A DNA stretch of 64,000 nucleotides, taken from assembly GCA_013177825.1 (NCBI GenBank), contig JABLXX010000001.1, positions 782,936-846,935 of the forward strand, in the 5' to 3' direction. The notes under the pieces are model-generated. The model was not told the origin of the DNA and did not search any database. It saw only the letters and a program-made list of their open reading frames with translations. The translations under genes and the position numbers were made by a program. The stretch is from Syntrophaceae bacterium. Lineage in GTDB: Bacteria > Desulfobacterota > Syntrophia > Syntrophales > PHBD01. Shown piece after piece: positions 7,527 to 14,874 of this stretch. Position 1 is the first letter of the stretch, and each line of letters begins with the position of its first letter.

Positions 7527-8930
7527 ATGATCCCGGAACATTTCCATGCAGTTAACCAATCTCAAGATACAGGTGCCGATCCCTTGAACGTCTTGCTTGT
7601 TTCCTTCAATCGCTTGACGGCTCCCTATCCGGTGTATCCCCTGGGGCTGGACTACGTGGCGGGATCCGTTCGCGACCGCCACGACGTCCGGATCGTCGAT
7701 CTGGCCACGTCATCGCCGGAAGGTCTTCTCGAAGAGATCCGGCGCTTTGCGCCTGCCGTGGTCGGCATTTCGATCCGTAACATCGACAACACGGATGCCT
7801 CGGCCCCCCGGGCATTCGTCGAGGATTACCGGGAGATCGCGTCGGAGATCCGCTCCGTCTTCCCGGGCCCCCTCGTTCTCGGGGGAAGTGGCTTTACGAT
7901 TTTCCCGGATGAGCTGATGTCCCGGCTCGGGGCGGATTACGGAATCCTCGGCGAGGGAGAGCGCTTCCGCCTGCTCCTGGATGCCCTGGAAGAAGGCCGG
8001 GATCCGTCGGGCCTGCCGGGTGTCGTTGTGAAGGACGGCCCGGCTCCGGTGCCGGAGTCCTGGAACGGTCCCCTGGTCCGGCATTTTGAAGGCTCCGCCC
8101 TTCACGTTGTGGCATATCTCGCCCGCGGGGGCATGATGAACCTGGAGACAAAGCGGGGCTGTCCCCACGACTGCCTGTACTGCACCTACCCCCACATCGA
8201 CGGCCGGACACTCCGCCGGCGTGACCCGGAGGAGGTGGCGGAGGAGGCGCGGATGCTCCAGGAAAAGGGGGCCCGTTTCCTTTTCCTGACCGACTCCACC
8301 TTCAATACGGACCTTTCCCATTCCCTGGAGGTGGCCCGTAGCTTCCGGAGAGCCGGCCTGTCCATTCCCTGGACGGCCTTTTTCGCCCCCTTCCGGGTGC
8401 CGACGGACTACTGGCGGGAAATGAAGGATGCGGGGCTGAGCCACGTGGAGTTCGGCACCGAGGCCCTCTCGGACCGGATACTGGCCTCGTACCGGAAACC
8501 CTTCCGGACCGCCGACGTCCTCCAGACCCATGAAGCGGCAGTGGATGCGGGCCTTCACGTGGCCCACTACCTCCTCCTGGGGGGACCCGGCGAGGACGGC
8601 CGGACCCTGGAGGAGACCCTGGGCCGGGCCGAGGGACTGCGCAAGGCCGTGTTTTTCCTGTTCCCGGGGATCCGTATCTATCCCCATACGGGACTGCACG
8701 AGGTCGCCCTTCGCGAGGGATGCCTGCAGGCCTCGGACGACCTCCTGGAGCCGAGGTTTTACATTTCCCCCGTCTTCGGGGAAGGGGAGCTGGAGCGGCT
8801 GGTGAGGCGCCACGCGGCGGGGAGGGGAAACTGGGTCGTGGGGGCCGGCGGGGCGGAGACGGCCTCTGTCGTCACGCGCCTCCACCGGCGCGGATGGAAG
8901 GGGCCGCTCTGGGAGCACCTGATCCCATGA
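7527..8930 (+). CDS. Radical SAM protein with N-terminal B12-binding-like domain (first copy)
   Basis: The 467-aa protein has an N-terminal Rossmann-like domain of the cobalamin-binding radical-SAM type (about residues 20-150, ending in YGILGEGE). It is followed by a radical-SAM barrel with CPHDCLYC (Cys212, 216, 219) that ligates a 4Fe-4S cluster. Such enzymes perform methylations, cyclisations or rearrangements on lipids, pigments and antibiotics. The histidine of the classic DxHxxG cobalamin motif is not seen, so B12 use is uncertain. The ATG at 7527 has AAGGAG about 13 nt upstream; the frame upstream overlaps the ars promoter and is not coding. The gene is coupled by ATGA to the polysaccharide deacetylase. 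Its substrate is unknown. Confidence 0.82.
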   Translation: MIPEHFHAVNQSQDTGADPLNVLLVSFNRLTAPYPVYPLGLDYVAGSVRDRHDVRIVDLATSSPEGLLEEIRRFAPAVVGISIRNIDNTDASAPRAFVEDYREIASEIRSVFPGPLVLGGSGFTIFPDELMSRLGADYGILGEGERFRLLLDALEEGRDPSGLPGVVVKDGPAPVPESWNGPLVRHFEGSALHVVAYLARGGMMNLETKRGCPHDCLYCTYPHIDGRTLRRRDPEEVAEEARMLQEKGARFLFLTDSTFNTDLSHSLEVARSFRRAGLSIPWTAFFAPFRVPTDYWREMKDAGLSHVEFGTEALSDRILASYRKPFRTADVLQTHEAAVDAGLHVAHYLLLGGPGEDGRTLEETLGRAEGLRKAVFFLFPGIRIYPHTGLHEVALREGCLQASDDLLEPRFYISPVFGEGELERLVRRHAAGRGNWVVGAGGAETASVVTRLHRRGWKGPLWEHLIP

Positions 8931-9769
8931 AGGCGGTGCCTTCCCCCTGGTCGCCGGCCCATCGGACCGGTATCGCCTCCCTGCTGCTGGCGGCAGGCGC
9001 GGCCGCCGTGGAGCCCCTGTGGGCGGTTGTTCCCCTGGCGTCTTTCCTGCTCCTCTGCGCCGTGCTGCCGTTCTTTTCCCGATCATCATTCTTTCTTCCC
9101 GTCATAAGTAGTGGCAATCCGGATGGAAACGCCGTTTCGCTCACCTTCGACGATGGGCCGGATCCCCGGGTCACGCCCCGTCTCCTGGAACTTCTGGCCG
9201 CGGCGGAGGTTCCGGCGGCCTTTTTCGTGACGGGGGAACGGGCGGCCCGATATCCGGAACTGATCCGGGCGATCCTCTCAGCGGGGCATGAGGTGGGGAA
9301 CCATTCGTGGCGACACGATCCGCTGCTGATGCTCCGCCCGATGTCCGTCCTGCGGCGGGAAGTCGAAGAAGCCCAGCAAATCTTCGCGGAGGCGGGAATC
9401 CGCCCGCGGGCTTTCCGTCCGCCCGTCGGGATCACGAATCCGCGCCTTCCGCTCGCACTCCGCGAATCGGGCATGATCTGCGTCACCTTCAGTCGCCGGG
9501 GCGCCGACTGGGGAAACCGGCGGGTGGCGGGATTGGCGGGGCGCCTTCTGCAACGGGTCCGCCCCGGTGACATCCTGCTGCTCCATGACGTCTCGCCCCC
9601 CGGGACTGGTGGAGTCGACCGTTGGCTGGCGGAAGTCGGAGCCCTTCTCCGGGGGCTCCGGGCGCGGTCGCTCCGGGCGGTTCTTCTATCCGATCTGATT
9701 GGACAATCCGTCATGGAGAGGACGTGCGGACCGGGGAAAAAAGGTTTTGATCCTCCGGGGCAAGAGTGA
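8927..9769 (+). CDS. Membrane-anchored NodB-type polysaccharide deacetylase
   Basis: This 280-aa protein belongs to carbohydrate esterase family 4. Two hydrophobic segments (about residues 16-29 and 31-50) should hold it in the inner membrane. The NodB domain follows, with SLTFDDGPDP (catalytic and metal Asp75/76), NHSWRHDP (metal His126 and His130) and RAFRPPVG. Family members remove N-acetyl groups from amino sugars of glycans or glycolipids. Its start overlaps the stop of the radical-SAM gene (ATGA), so it is translated with it. A promoter-like sequence separates it from the following dehydratase gene. Within this cluster it could deacetylate a sugar headgroup, but no glycosyltransferase is visible here. 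Confidence 0.85.
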   Translation: MKAVPSPWSPAHRTGIASLLLAAGAAAVEPLWAVVPLASFLLLCAVLPFFSRSSFFLPVISSGNPDGNAVSLTFDDGPDPRVTPRLLELLAAAEVPAAFFVTGERAARYPELIRAILSAGHEVGNHSWRHDPLLMLRPMSVLRREVEEAQQIFAEAGIRPRAFRPPVGITNPRLPLALRESGMICVTFSRRGADWGNRRVAGLAGRLLQRVRPGDILLLHDVSPPGTGGVDRWLAEVGALLRGLRARSLRAVLLSDLIGQSVMERTCGPGKKGFDPPGQE

Positions 9770-9797
9770 TATAGAATCACGCTTTCATCGGCTTCCC

Positions 9798-9828
9798 TTG
9801 ACAGGGTTCGGGCGGGAAATCATATCAA
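9798..9828 (+). promoter_or_regulatory. Candidate promoter for the dehydratase-ACP-radical SAM operon
   Basis: A perfect TTGACA at 9798-9803 is followed at 17-19 bp by an AT-rich catatcaa stretch that offers only partial -10 matches (catatc or tatcaa). It lies about 45-70 bp upstream of the dehydratase start, and the preceding gene ends at 9769, so a fresh transcript start here is plausible. Confidence 0.45.
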
Positions 9829-9871
9829 GAGTTCTCTTCAGGTTCCGGGACATCCATTGCAATGGAGGAAC

Positions 9872-10255
9872 ATGACCGAATACTGGCAGGACCTGAAGCT
9901 GATAGGGAAAGAAGCCTCCGGCAGGATTGTCGCGGAAGCACGGTTCTCCCCGGAGTCGCTCTGGTTTTCCGGTCATTTCCCCGGGCATCCCATCGTCCCG
10001 GGCGTGGCGCTGTTATACCTGGTGGCGGAGGTTCTTCGCCGGGGCGAGGCCGGAGAAGATAGGGTGATCGTGGAATCCATCCGGAGGGTTCGTTTCCGCC
10101 AGCCTGCTCGTCCGGGTGACAATCTGACCGTTCATGTTGCCCCGGAACAGGGGGACATGGAAGGGGAGTACCTGTTCCGGCTTCTCTCGGGAGCGGAAAC
10201 GGTCTGCAGCGGATCCATCCGGACGCGCCGTGACCGGTCCGGGAATGCGTGTTGA
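9872..10255 (+). CDS. FabZ-like 3-hydroxyacyl-ACP dehydratase (hot-dog fold)
   Basis: This small hot-dog protein (127 aa) carries the FabZ/FabA-type active-site segment FSGHFPGHPIVPGVALL, with the catalytic histidine at about residue 35. It should dehydrate 3-hydroxyacyl-ACP to a trans-2-enoyl-ACP and so introduce double bonds into the chain. The start is set by a strong ggagga ribosome site before the ATG at 9872 rather than an in-frame codon at 9857. The ACP gene follows 29 bp later. With the PKS-type dehydratase at 16.7 kb it gives the cluster two unrelated dehydratases. The glutamate normally aligned with FabZ's second catalytic residue may be the one in LVAEVLR. Confidence 0.82.
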   Translation: MTEYWQDLKLIGKEASGRIVAEARFSPESLWFSGHFPGHPIVPGVALLYLVAEVLRRGEAGEDRVIVESIRRVRFRQPARPGDNLTVHVAPEQGDMEGEYLFRLLSGAETVCSGSIRTRRDRSGNAC

Positions 10256-10284
10256 GAATACCGAAGCATCGAGGAGGAAGATTC

Positions 10285-10560
10285 ATGTCTGACGTCAAGG
10301 ACATTGAACAGCATATTCTTCGCATCGCCCAGATTGTCATCGACGAACTGAGGCTGGAGGATGTCACCCAGGAGACCTTCGATCCCGATCTGGATCTCGT
10401 GGATGAACTGGGGATCGACAGCATGGACCTGGCGACCGTGGCGCTCGTCCTTCAGGACGAATACGGCGTGAGCATCGACGAGGACGATTACCCGAAGCTG
10501 AAGACCCTCCGGCTGATCGCGGAATATATCCGGACCCGGCTTCAGGAAAAGGCTGCGTGA
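10285..10560 (+). CDS. Acyl carrier protein 2
   Basis: This 91-aa acyl carrier protein has the phosphopantetheine site LGIDSMDLATV with Ser46 as acceptor, in a strongly acidic protein with the usual four-helix pattern. GAGGAGGAAG upstream of the ATG at 10285 is a clear ribosome site; a frame extension to 10249 overlaps the dehydratase gene and was not used. It sits between the dehydratase and the first twin radical-SAM gene, which suggests it presents substrates to one or both. Confidence 0.9.
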   Translation: MSDVKDIEQHILRIAQIVIDELRLEDVTQETFDPDLDLVDELGIDSMDLATVALVLQDEYGVSIDEDDYPKLKTLRLIAEYIRTRLQEKAA

Positions 10561-10599
10561 TGCAGGAGATGGAAGACGATTCCGGCGAGGGAGGAGCCG

Positions 10600-11682
10600 T
10601 TGACGAATCGAACCGCCCCGGCGGACAAAACGGAAGGAAAATGGAAATTCGGCGATCTTCTTCGTGACGCCCGGGTGAGGGACCGGTGGGAGAAGGTCCG
10701 GAAGTACTTCTTCCTGCGGGAATCCACCTACGACATGACCAATCGCTGCAACATCCGGTGCGACGGTTGTTACTATTACGAGGGAGAAAAGCAGTTTGCC
10801 CCGGAAAACCGGGATCCCGGGTCATGGCGGGATTTGATGCGGCAGGAGAAGGAACGGGGCATCACGTACGTGGTCCTGGCCGGCGCCGAGCCCTCCCTGG
10901 TCCCCGAGCTTCTCGAGACCTGTTTCGAGATCATGCCCCTGGGAAGCATCGCCACGAACGGATTCCGGCTGATCCCACCCGCCGTAGGCTACAAGATCCA
11001 CATCTCCGTCTGGGGGAATGACGAAACGAGCCGGCGGGTCCGCAACGCCGCCAACCTCCTGGAGAGACAGCTGGACAACTACGACGGGGATCCCCGGGCG
11101 GTGTTCGTATACACCTTCACCAGACAGAATGTCCATGAAGTCGGGGAAGTGGCGGAACGGATCGCCGCCCGCAACGGAAAGCTCACGTTCAACGTCTTTT
11201 CAGCCCCTGTCGGCTACGAGGGACCCCTCCGGCACGACCGTTCTTCGCTGCTCCTGACCCGCCGGGCGATGCTGGAGACGATGGAGCGCTATCCGGAATC
11301 CGTTCTGTTTTCATCCTATAACGTCGCGGCCCATACGCACGGGCAGGGGCTGCATGCCCTGTACGGCTGCTCCTATCCCCGCCGGAACGCCTCCACGGAC
11401 ATCGGCCTCGGGCGCTCTTTCCGACAGTACCGGGCCGACCTGACCTGGGACCGGAGCGCGGCCTGCTGCGTTCCCGACACGGATTGCGACGACTGCCGCC
11501 ACTACGCCGCCGGCAGCGCCGTGGTGACGGCCCGCCTTTTCCGGCACGCCGCCGATCCCGACACCTTCCGCTCCTGGCTGGATTACGTGGACACGTATCT
11601 GTCGGTGTGGGTCATGGGTTACGAGAAGGGGGAGAATCTGTGCGACCGGCTGGTGGATCCGCCGGGATTCTCCGTGGAATAA
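10600..11682 (+). CDS. Radical SAM protein with C-terminal cysteine cluster (twin A)
   Basis: The 360-aa protein has TYDMTNRCNIRCDGCYYY near the N-terminus, with Cys50, 54 and 57 as the 4Fe-4S/SAM site. Around residues 289-299 it has a CC-x5-C-x2-C arrangement that looks like ligands for an auxiliary iron-sulfur cluster. It is clearly paralogous to the product of the gene at 12357: both share the cluster motif context, an AGAEPSL or GGEPTL segment and an IATNGFRLIP or CATNGLIRIP segment. The start is a TTG at 10600 preceded by gagggaggag. The function is unknown; its setting between an ACP and a lipoprotein gene suggests modification of an ACP-bound acyl chain or lipid. Confidence 0.83.
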   Translation: MTNRTAPADKTEGKWKFGDLLRDARVRDRWEKVRKYFFLRESTYDMTNRCNIRCDGCYYYEGEKQFAPENRDPGSWRDLMRQEKERGITYVVLAGAEPSLVPELLETCFEIMPLGSIATNGFRLIPPAVGYKIHISVWGNDETSRRVRNAANLLERQLDNYDGDPRAVFVYTFTRQNVHEVGEVAERIAARNGKLTFNVFSAPVGYEGPLRHDRSSLLLTRRAMLETMERYPESVLFSSYNVAAHTHGQGLHALYGCSYPRRNASTDIGLGRSFRQYRADLTWDRSAACCVPDTDCDDCRHYAAGSAVVTARLFRHAADPDTFRSWLDYVDTYLSVWVMGYEKGENLCDRLVDPPGFSVE

Positions 11683-11721
11683 CGGTCCCGGGAGAACCGG
11701 GAATAATAGAAAGGATGGACC

Positions 11722-12357
11722 ATGAAAACGAATTCCACGAGGTTCTGGAAGACCGGAGCCGCACTGCTGATTGCGATGCTGTTTCTCGCCGGCTGCGGGG
11801 CCGCCGGGGGCGTCAAGGTGGCCGTCCAGCAGGATAAATACAGCCCCGGATTCCGGGCCGCCGACGCGGGGCGGCTCAAGGGCAAACGGATCGCCCTGGC
11901 CTCCTTCATCAACCGGGCGGACAATACGAAGACCTGGAACTTCTACAGTCCGGACAAGAAACTGGTTTACGAGACATCGAGCCCGCTGGAGTCGTTCTTC
12001 TGGGAGTGCTACAGCAAGGCCTTCCAGCATGCCGGCGCCCGGCTCGTGGATTATCAGGCCGCCGCCTACCGGGGACCCGGTCCCTGGTGGTGGGGAGCAC
12101 CCCCTCCGGCGGCCGCAGCCGCCCCGAAGGGCGTTCCCGAGATCCAGCTTGTCCTGACCTCCGTCACGGATCAGGAGGTGCGCTTCCAGGTTTACGTTTT
12201 CAGGGACGGCGTCGAGAAATTCAAGAAGGACTATCAGGTAACGATGCCGCCGGGTGCTTCCCAGGACGTCAAGGACCTGGAGAAGCGGGCCTACGCCCTG
12301 GTCGACCTGACCTTCACGACCCTCGTCCGGGACCGGGATTTTCAGAAGGCCCTCTGA
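11722..12357 (+). CDS. Lipoprotein of unknown function between the twin radical SAM genes
   Basis: This 211-aa protein starts with a lipoprotein signal peptide and lipobox (LFLAGC, Cys at about residue 25), so it should be lipid-anchored in the inner or outer membrane. The mature part has an ASFINRADNTKTWNFYSP segment and an unusual Trp/Pro/Ala-rich stretch (PGPWWWGAPPPAAAAA) near residues 115-130. No catalytic motif is recognised. Its stop overlaps the next radical-SAM start (TGATG), so it is translationally coupled to an apparently cytoplasmic enzyme, an unusual arrangement. It may bind or transport the lipid product. Confidence 0.75.
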   Translation: MKTNSTRFWKTGAALLIAMLFLAGCGAAGGVKVAVQQDKYSPGFRAADAGRLKGKRIALASFINRADNTKTWNFYSPDKKLVYETSSPLESFFWECYSKAFQHAGARLVDYQAAAYRGPGPWWWGAPPPAAAAAPKGVPEIQLVLTSVTDQEVRFQVYVFRDGVEKFKKDYQVTMPPGASQDVKDLEKRAYALVDLTFTTLVRDRDFQKAL

Positions 12358-13355
12358 TGCAGACCGTCAGTTCCCTCCTCGACAGCGACTGGTATGAGCG
12401 GTACCGGCGGATCTCGCGTCTGAACATCCGCAGTTCCATTTACGACGTGACGAACCGGTGCAACCTGCGCTGCAAGGGATGTTTCTTCTTCTCCTCCGGG
12501 GAGCACGAGGCCGCGGCGGACGAGGAAGACATCCGCCAATGGGAGTCTTTCATCGATCGGGAGAAGGCCCGGGGAGTGAACATGGCCATCCTGATCGGCG
12601 GCGAGCCGACCCTCTTTCTGGACCGGGTGGAGGCCTTCTACCGGCGGCTCCCGACCTACTGTGCCACCAACGGCCTGATCCGCATTCCCCGGGACCGCTT
12701 CCCCGGCATGCTGGTGGGGATCTCCCTCTGGGGAGACGAGGAGGACGAGAAGGCCCTTCGCGGACGGGACGTCTTCAGCGTCTCGCGGAAGAACTACGAG
12801 GGTGACAGCCACACCTATTACCTGTACACCATCACCCCGAAGCAGATCGGCCGGACGGAGAAAATCATCCGGAAGATCGCCGATTCGGGGCTGAAAGTGC
12901 ACATGCAGCTCCTCACCAACGACGAGCAGGTGGAAGGCTTTCACTGGACCCCGGAGGCCCTGCGGGACGTCCGGGCGGAGATGGACGCGATGCTGGAGAG
13001 CTATCCCCGGACGGTCATCTCCTGTCGGTATTACCACGAGATCATCTGCACGGGGATGATGATGGGCCGCCCCTTCGGCTGGAACGAATGCCCCTCCGTG
13101 ACGGAGACCATGGACGACCGGGATCCGCGGCCGAAGCGGCTCATCCGGTTCATACGCTGGGCCGCCGACCTCCGGACGACGCACCGCTGTTGCACCTCCG
13201 CCACCCGGGACTGTTCCATCTGCAAGGACGGAGCCGCCCATATGAGCTGGGTCATGGTGAACAAACGCGAACACATGCGCTCAACCAGGGATCTCCAGAA
13301 CTGGATCGAAGTGTACGAGATGTTCGCCAAGCTCTACGGCTTCATTCCCTGGTGA
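12357..13355 (+). CDS. Radical SAM protein with C-terminal cysteine cluster (twin B)
   Basis: This 332-aa paralogue of the protein at 10600 has YDVTNRCNLRCKGCFFF (Cys35, 39, 42) as the SAM-cluster site and a C-terminal CC-x6-C-x2-C group (Cys278, 279, 286, 289) that may hold an auxiliary cluster. The ATG at 12357 overlaps the lipoprotein stop; the frame upstream is the lipoprotein gene in another phase. The gap to the next ketosynthase is 37 bp. Two divergent copies in one operon suggest successive or heteromeric steps in one pathway. The SPASM and PqqE/NifB families share the layout but I cannot assign a reaction. Confidence 0.83.
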   Translation: MQTVSSLLDSDWYERYRRISRLNIRSSIYDVTNRCNLRCKGCFFFSSGEHEAAADEEDIRQWESFIDREKARGVNMAILIGGEPTLFLDRVEAFYRRLPTYCATNGLIRIPRDRFPGMLVGISLWGDEEDEKALRGRDVFSVSRKNYEGDSHTYYLYTITPKQIGRTEKIIRKIADSGLKVHMQLLTNDEQVEGFHWTPEALRDVRAEMDAMLESYPRTVISCRYYHEIICTGMMMGRPFGWNECPSVTETMDDRDPRPKRLIRFIRWAADLRTTHRCCTSATRDCSICKDGAAHMSWVMVNKREHMRSTRDLQNWIEVYEMFAKLYGFIPW

Positions 13356-13392
13356 CGGCCCGCCGAACCGCTTTACGAATCTTAAGGACGGC

Positions 13393-14646
13393 ATGCATCC
13401 CGATCAGAGACCGGTCATTCTCGGATACGACGCCGTTTCCCCCCTGGGAATCGAGTGGGAGGACCAGTGGCGGCGGGCCGTCAGGGGCGAAAGCGGCATC
13501 GGTCCCCTGACCCGCTTTCCCCTCCGGGAGGGTTTCCCCGTCCGGGTGGCTGGCCAGGTCGACGATTTCGACGAGACGCCCTATCCCTTTCTGAAGCCCC
13601 GGGAGATGGCCCACTGGACCTCTCCGATCTTCCGGCACGCCATGCTGGTGGTGCACCGGGCGCTCCGGCGGGCCGGCCTACCGATCACGCCGGAGGAAGC
13701 GCCCCGGGTGGCGGTCACCTTCAGCACCGCCGTGGGCGGCCTCGACGCCGTCATTTCCGCCGACCGCCTCCTCGTATCGGAAGGCCGTCTCCCCCATCCC
13801 TTCACGAACGCCAATTCCTGCGTCAACATGGTGGGCGGCAAGGTGTCGATCCTGACGGGGGCCACCGGACCCATCTGCTCCCCCATCACGGCCTGTGCCA
13901 CCGGATCCTCCTCCCTGATTCTGGGGGCGATGTTCCTGCAGCAGGGCATGGCCGACGCGGCGATCTGCGGGGCTGTGGACTTCTCCCTCGTGGAGCCGAT
14001 CGTCGCCGGATTCGCCACGATGAACGGGGCCTACCGCCCCAAGGAGGGCCGGCCGGAGGAGGATCCCTGTGCCGTGAGCCGTCCCTTTTCACGGAACCGG
14101 CGGGGATTTGTCATCTCCGAGGGCGCCGGCTGCTTCATCCTGGCCACGAAGGCCTTTGCCCGAGCCCATGGCATTCCCTGGCGGATCGAGGTGGCCGGCT
14201 GGGGGATGACCTCCGACGCCTACCACTTTGTGGCCCCCAAGCGGGAAACGATCCGGCGCTGCATGGCCGAGGCGATCGAGCACGCGGGCATCGCGCCCGG
14301 CGACGTGTCCGCCGTGAACGCCCATGCCGCGTCCACCCGGGTGGGCGACAAGGTGGAGGCGGAGGCCCTGGGGGATCTTTTCGGAGACGGGATTCCCCCC
14401 GTTTCGGCGAACAAGTCCCAGATCGGCCACGCCATGGGGGCCTCCAGCGCCGTCGAGGCGATCCTGGGCATGGAGGGGATGCTCCGGGACACACTCCTGC
14501 CGACGATCAATTACGACCCGGATCCGGAGATCGTTCTCGACTGCGTGCCCGGGGTGGCCCGGCTCAAGGAGCAGGAGTTTCTCCTGAAGAACGCCTTCGG
14601 CTTCGGCGGCTGCAACGCCTGCCTCGTCTTCAAAAGAGTGGCGTGA
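13393..14646 (+). CDS. FabF-like beta-ketoacyl-ACP synthase (KS 3)
   Basis: This 417-aa condensing enzyme has Cys168 in TACATGSSS, His311 in NAHAAST and His346 in QIGHAMGA, so the Cys-His-His triad is intact. The GFGGCNACLVF end is typical of the family. AAGGACGGC precedes the ATG. It is followed by a palindromic element and then a second FabF-like gene with similar architecture, so the pair probably arose by duplication, and each may serve a different chain-length or substrate step. In its first-histidine motif the usual HGT/HAT is HAA, a small deviation. Confidence 0.87.
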   Translation: MHPDQRPVILGYDAVSPLGIEWEDQWRRAVRGESGIGPLTRFPLREGFPVRVAGQVDDFDETPYPFLKPREMAHWTSPIFRHAMLVVHRALRRAGLPITPEEAPRVAVTFSTAVGGLDAVISADRLLVSEGRLPHPFTNANSCVNMVGGKVSILTGATGPICSPITACATGSSSLILGAMFLQQGMADAAICGAVDFSLVEPIVAGFATMNGAYRPKEGRPEEDPCAVSRPFSRNRRGFVISEGAGCFILATKAFARAHGIPWRIEVAGWGMTSDAYHFVAPKRETIRRCMAEAIEHAGIAPGDVSAVNAHAASTRVGDKVEAEALGDLFGDGIPPVSANKSQIGHAMGASSAVEAILGMEGMLRDTLLPTINYDPDPEIVLDCVPGVARLKEQEFLLKNAFGFGGCNACLVFKRVA

Positions 14647-14647
14647 G

Positions 14648-14823
14648 CGGAAATGGGTTTTATCGACGGCTCAGAAATTTTTCGCCGACCATGCTCCTGC
14701 TCGCTGCGCTGCAGGCGCCAAACTGGCGCCGGCGCGCTTCGGACATGGCGCCTGCGGACGCTCTGCTGCGCGGGCATGGGACCCGGGAAAAATTTGATTC
14801 GCCGCCATCAAAACCCATTTCCG
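14648..14823. repeat. 176-bp imperfect palindromic element between two KS genes
   Basis: The segment begins right after the stop of the upstream KS gene. Its ends are perfect 14-bp inverted copies (cggaaatgggtttt at 14648-14661, complement at 14810-14823). Further in, the arms keep pairing imperfectly: an AAATTTTT block, a CCATGC block and, near the centre, CAGGCGCCA against TGGCGCCTG. The whole element can fold into one long hairpin. Its AT-rich ends differ from the surrounding coding DNA. It encodes nothing convincing and resembles a MITE or REP/BIME-like dispersed element; only one copy was noticed in this window. Confidence 0.75.
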
Positions 14824-14874
14824 GAGTGGGTGGAAAAGGAAAAAGGGAATCACGGTCATGAGGAAGCTTGATCC

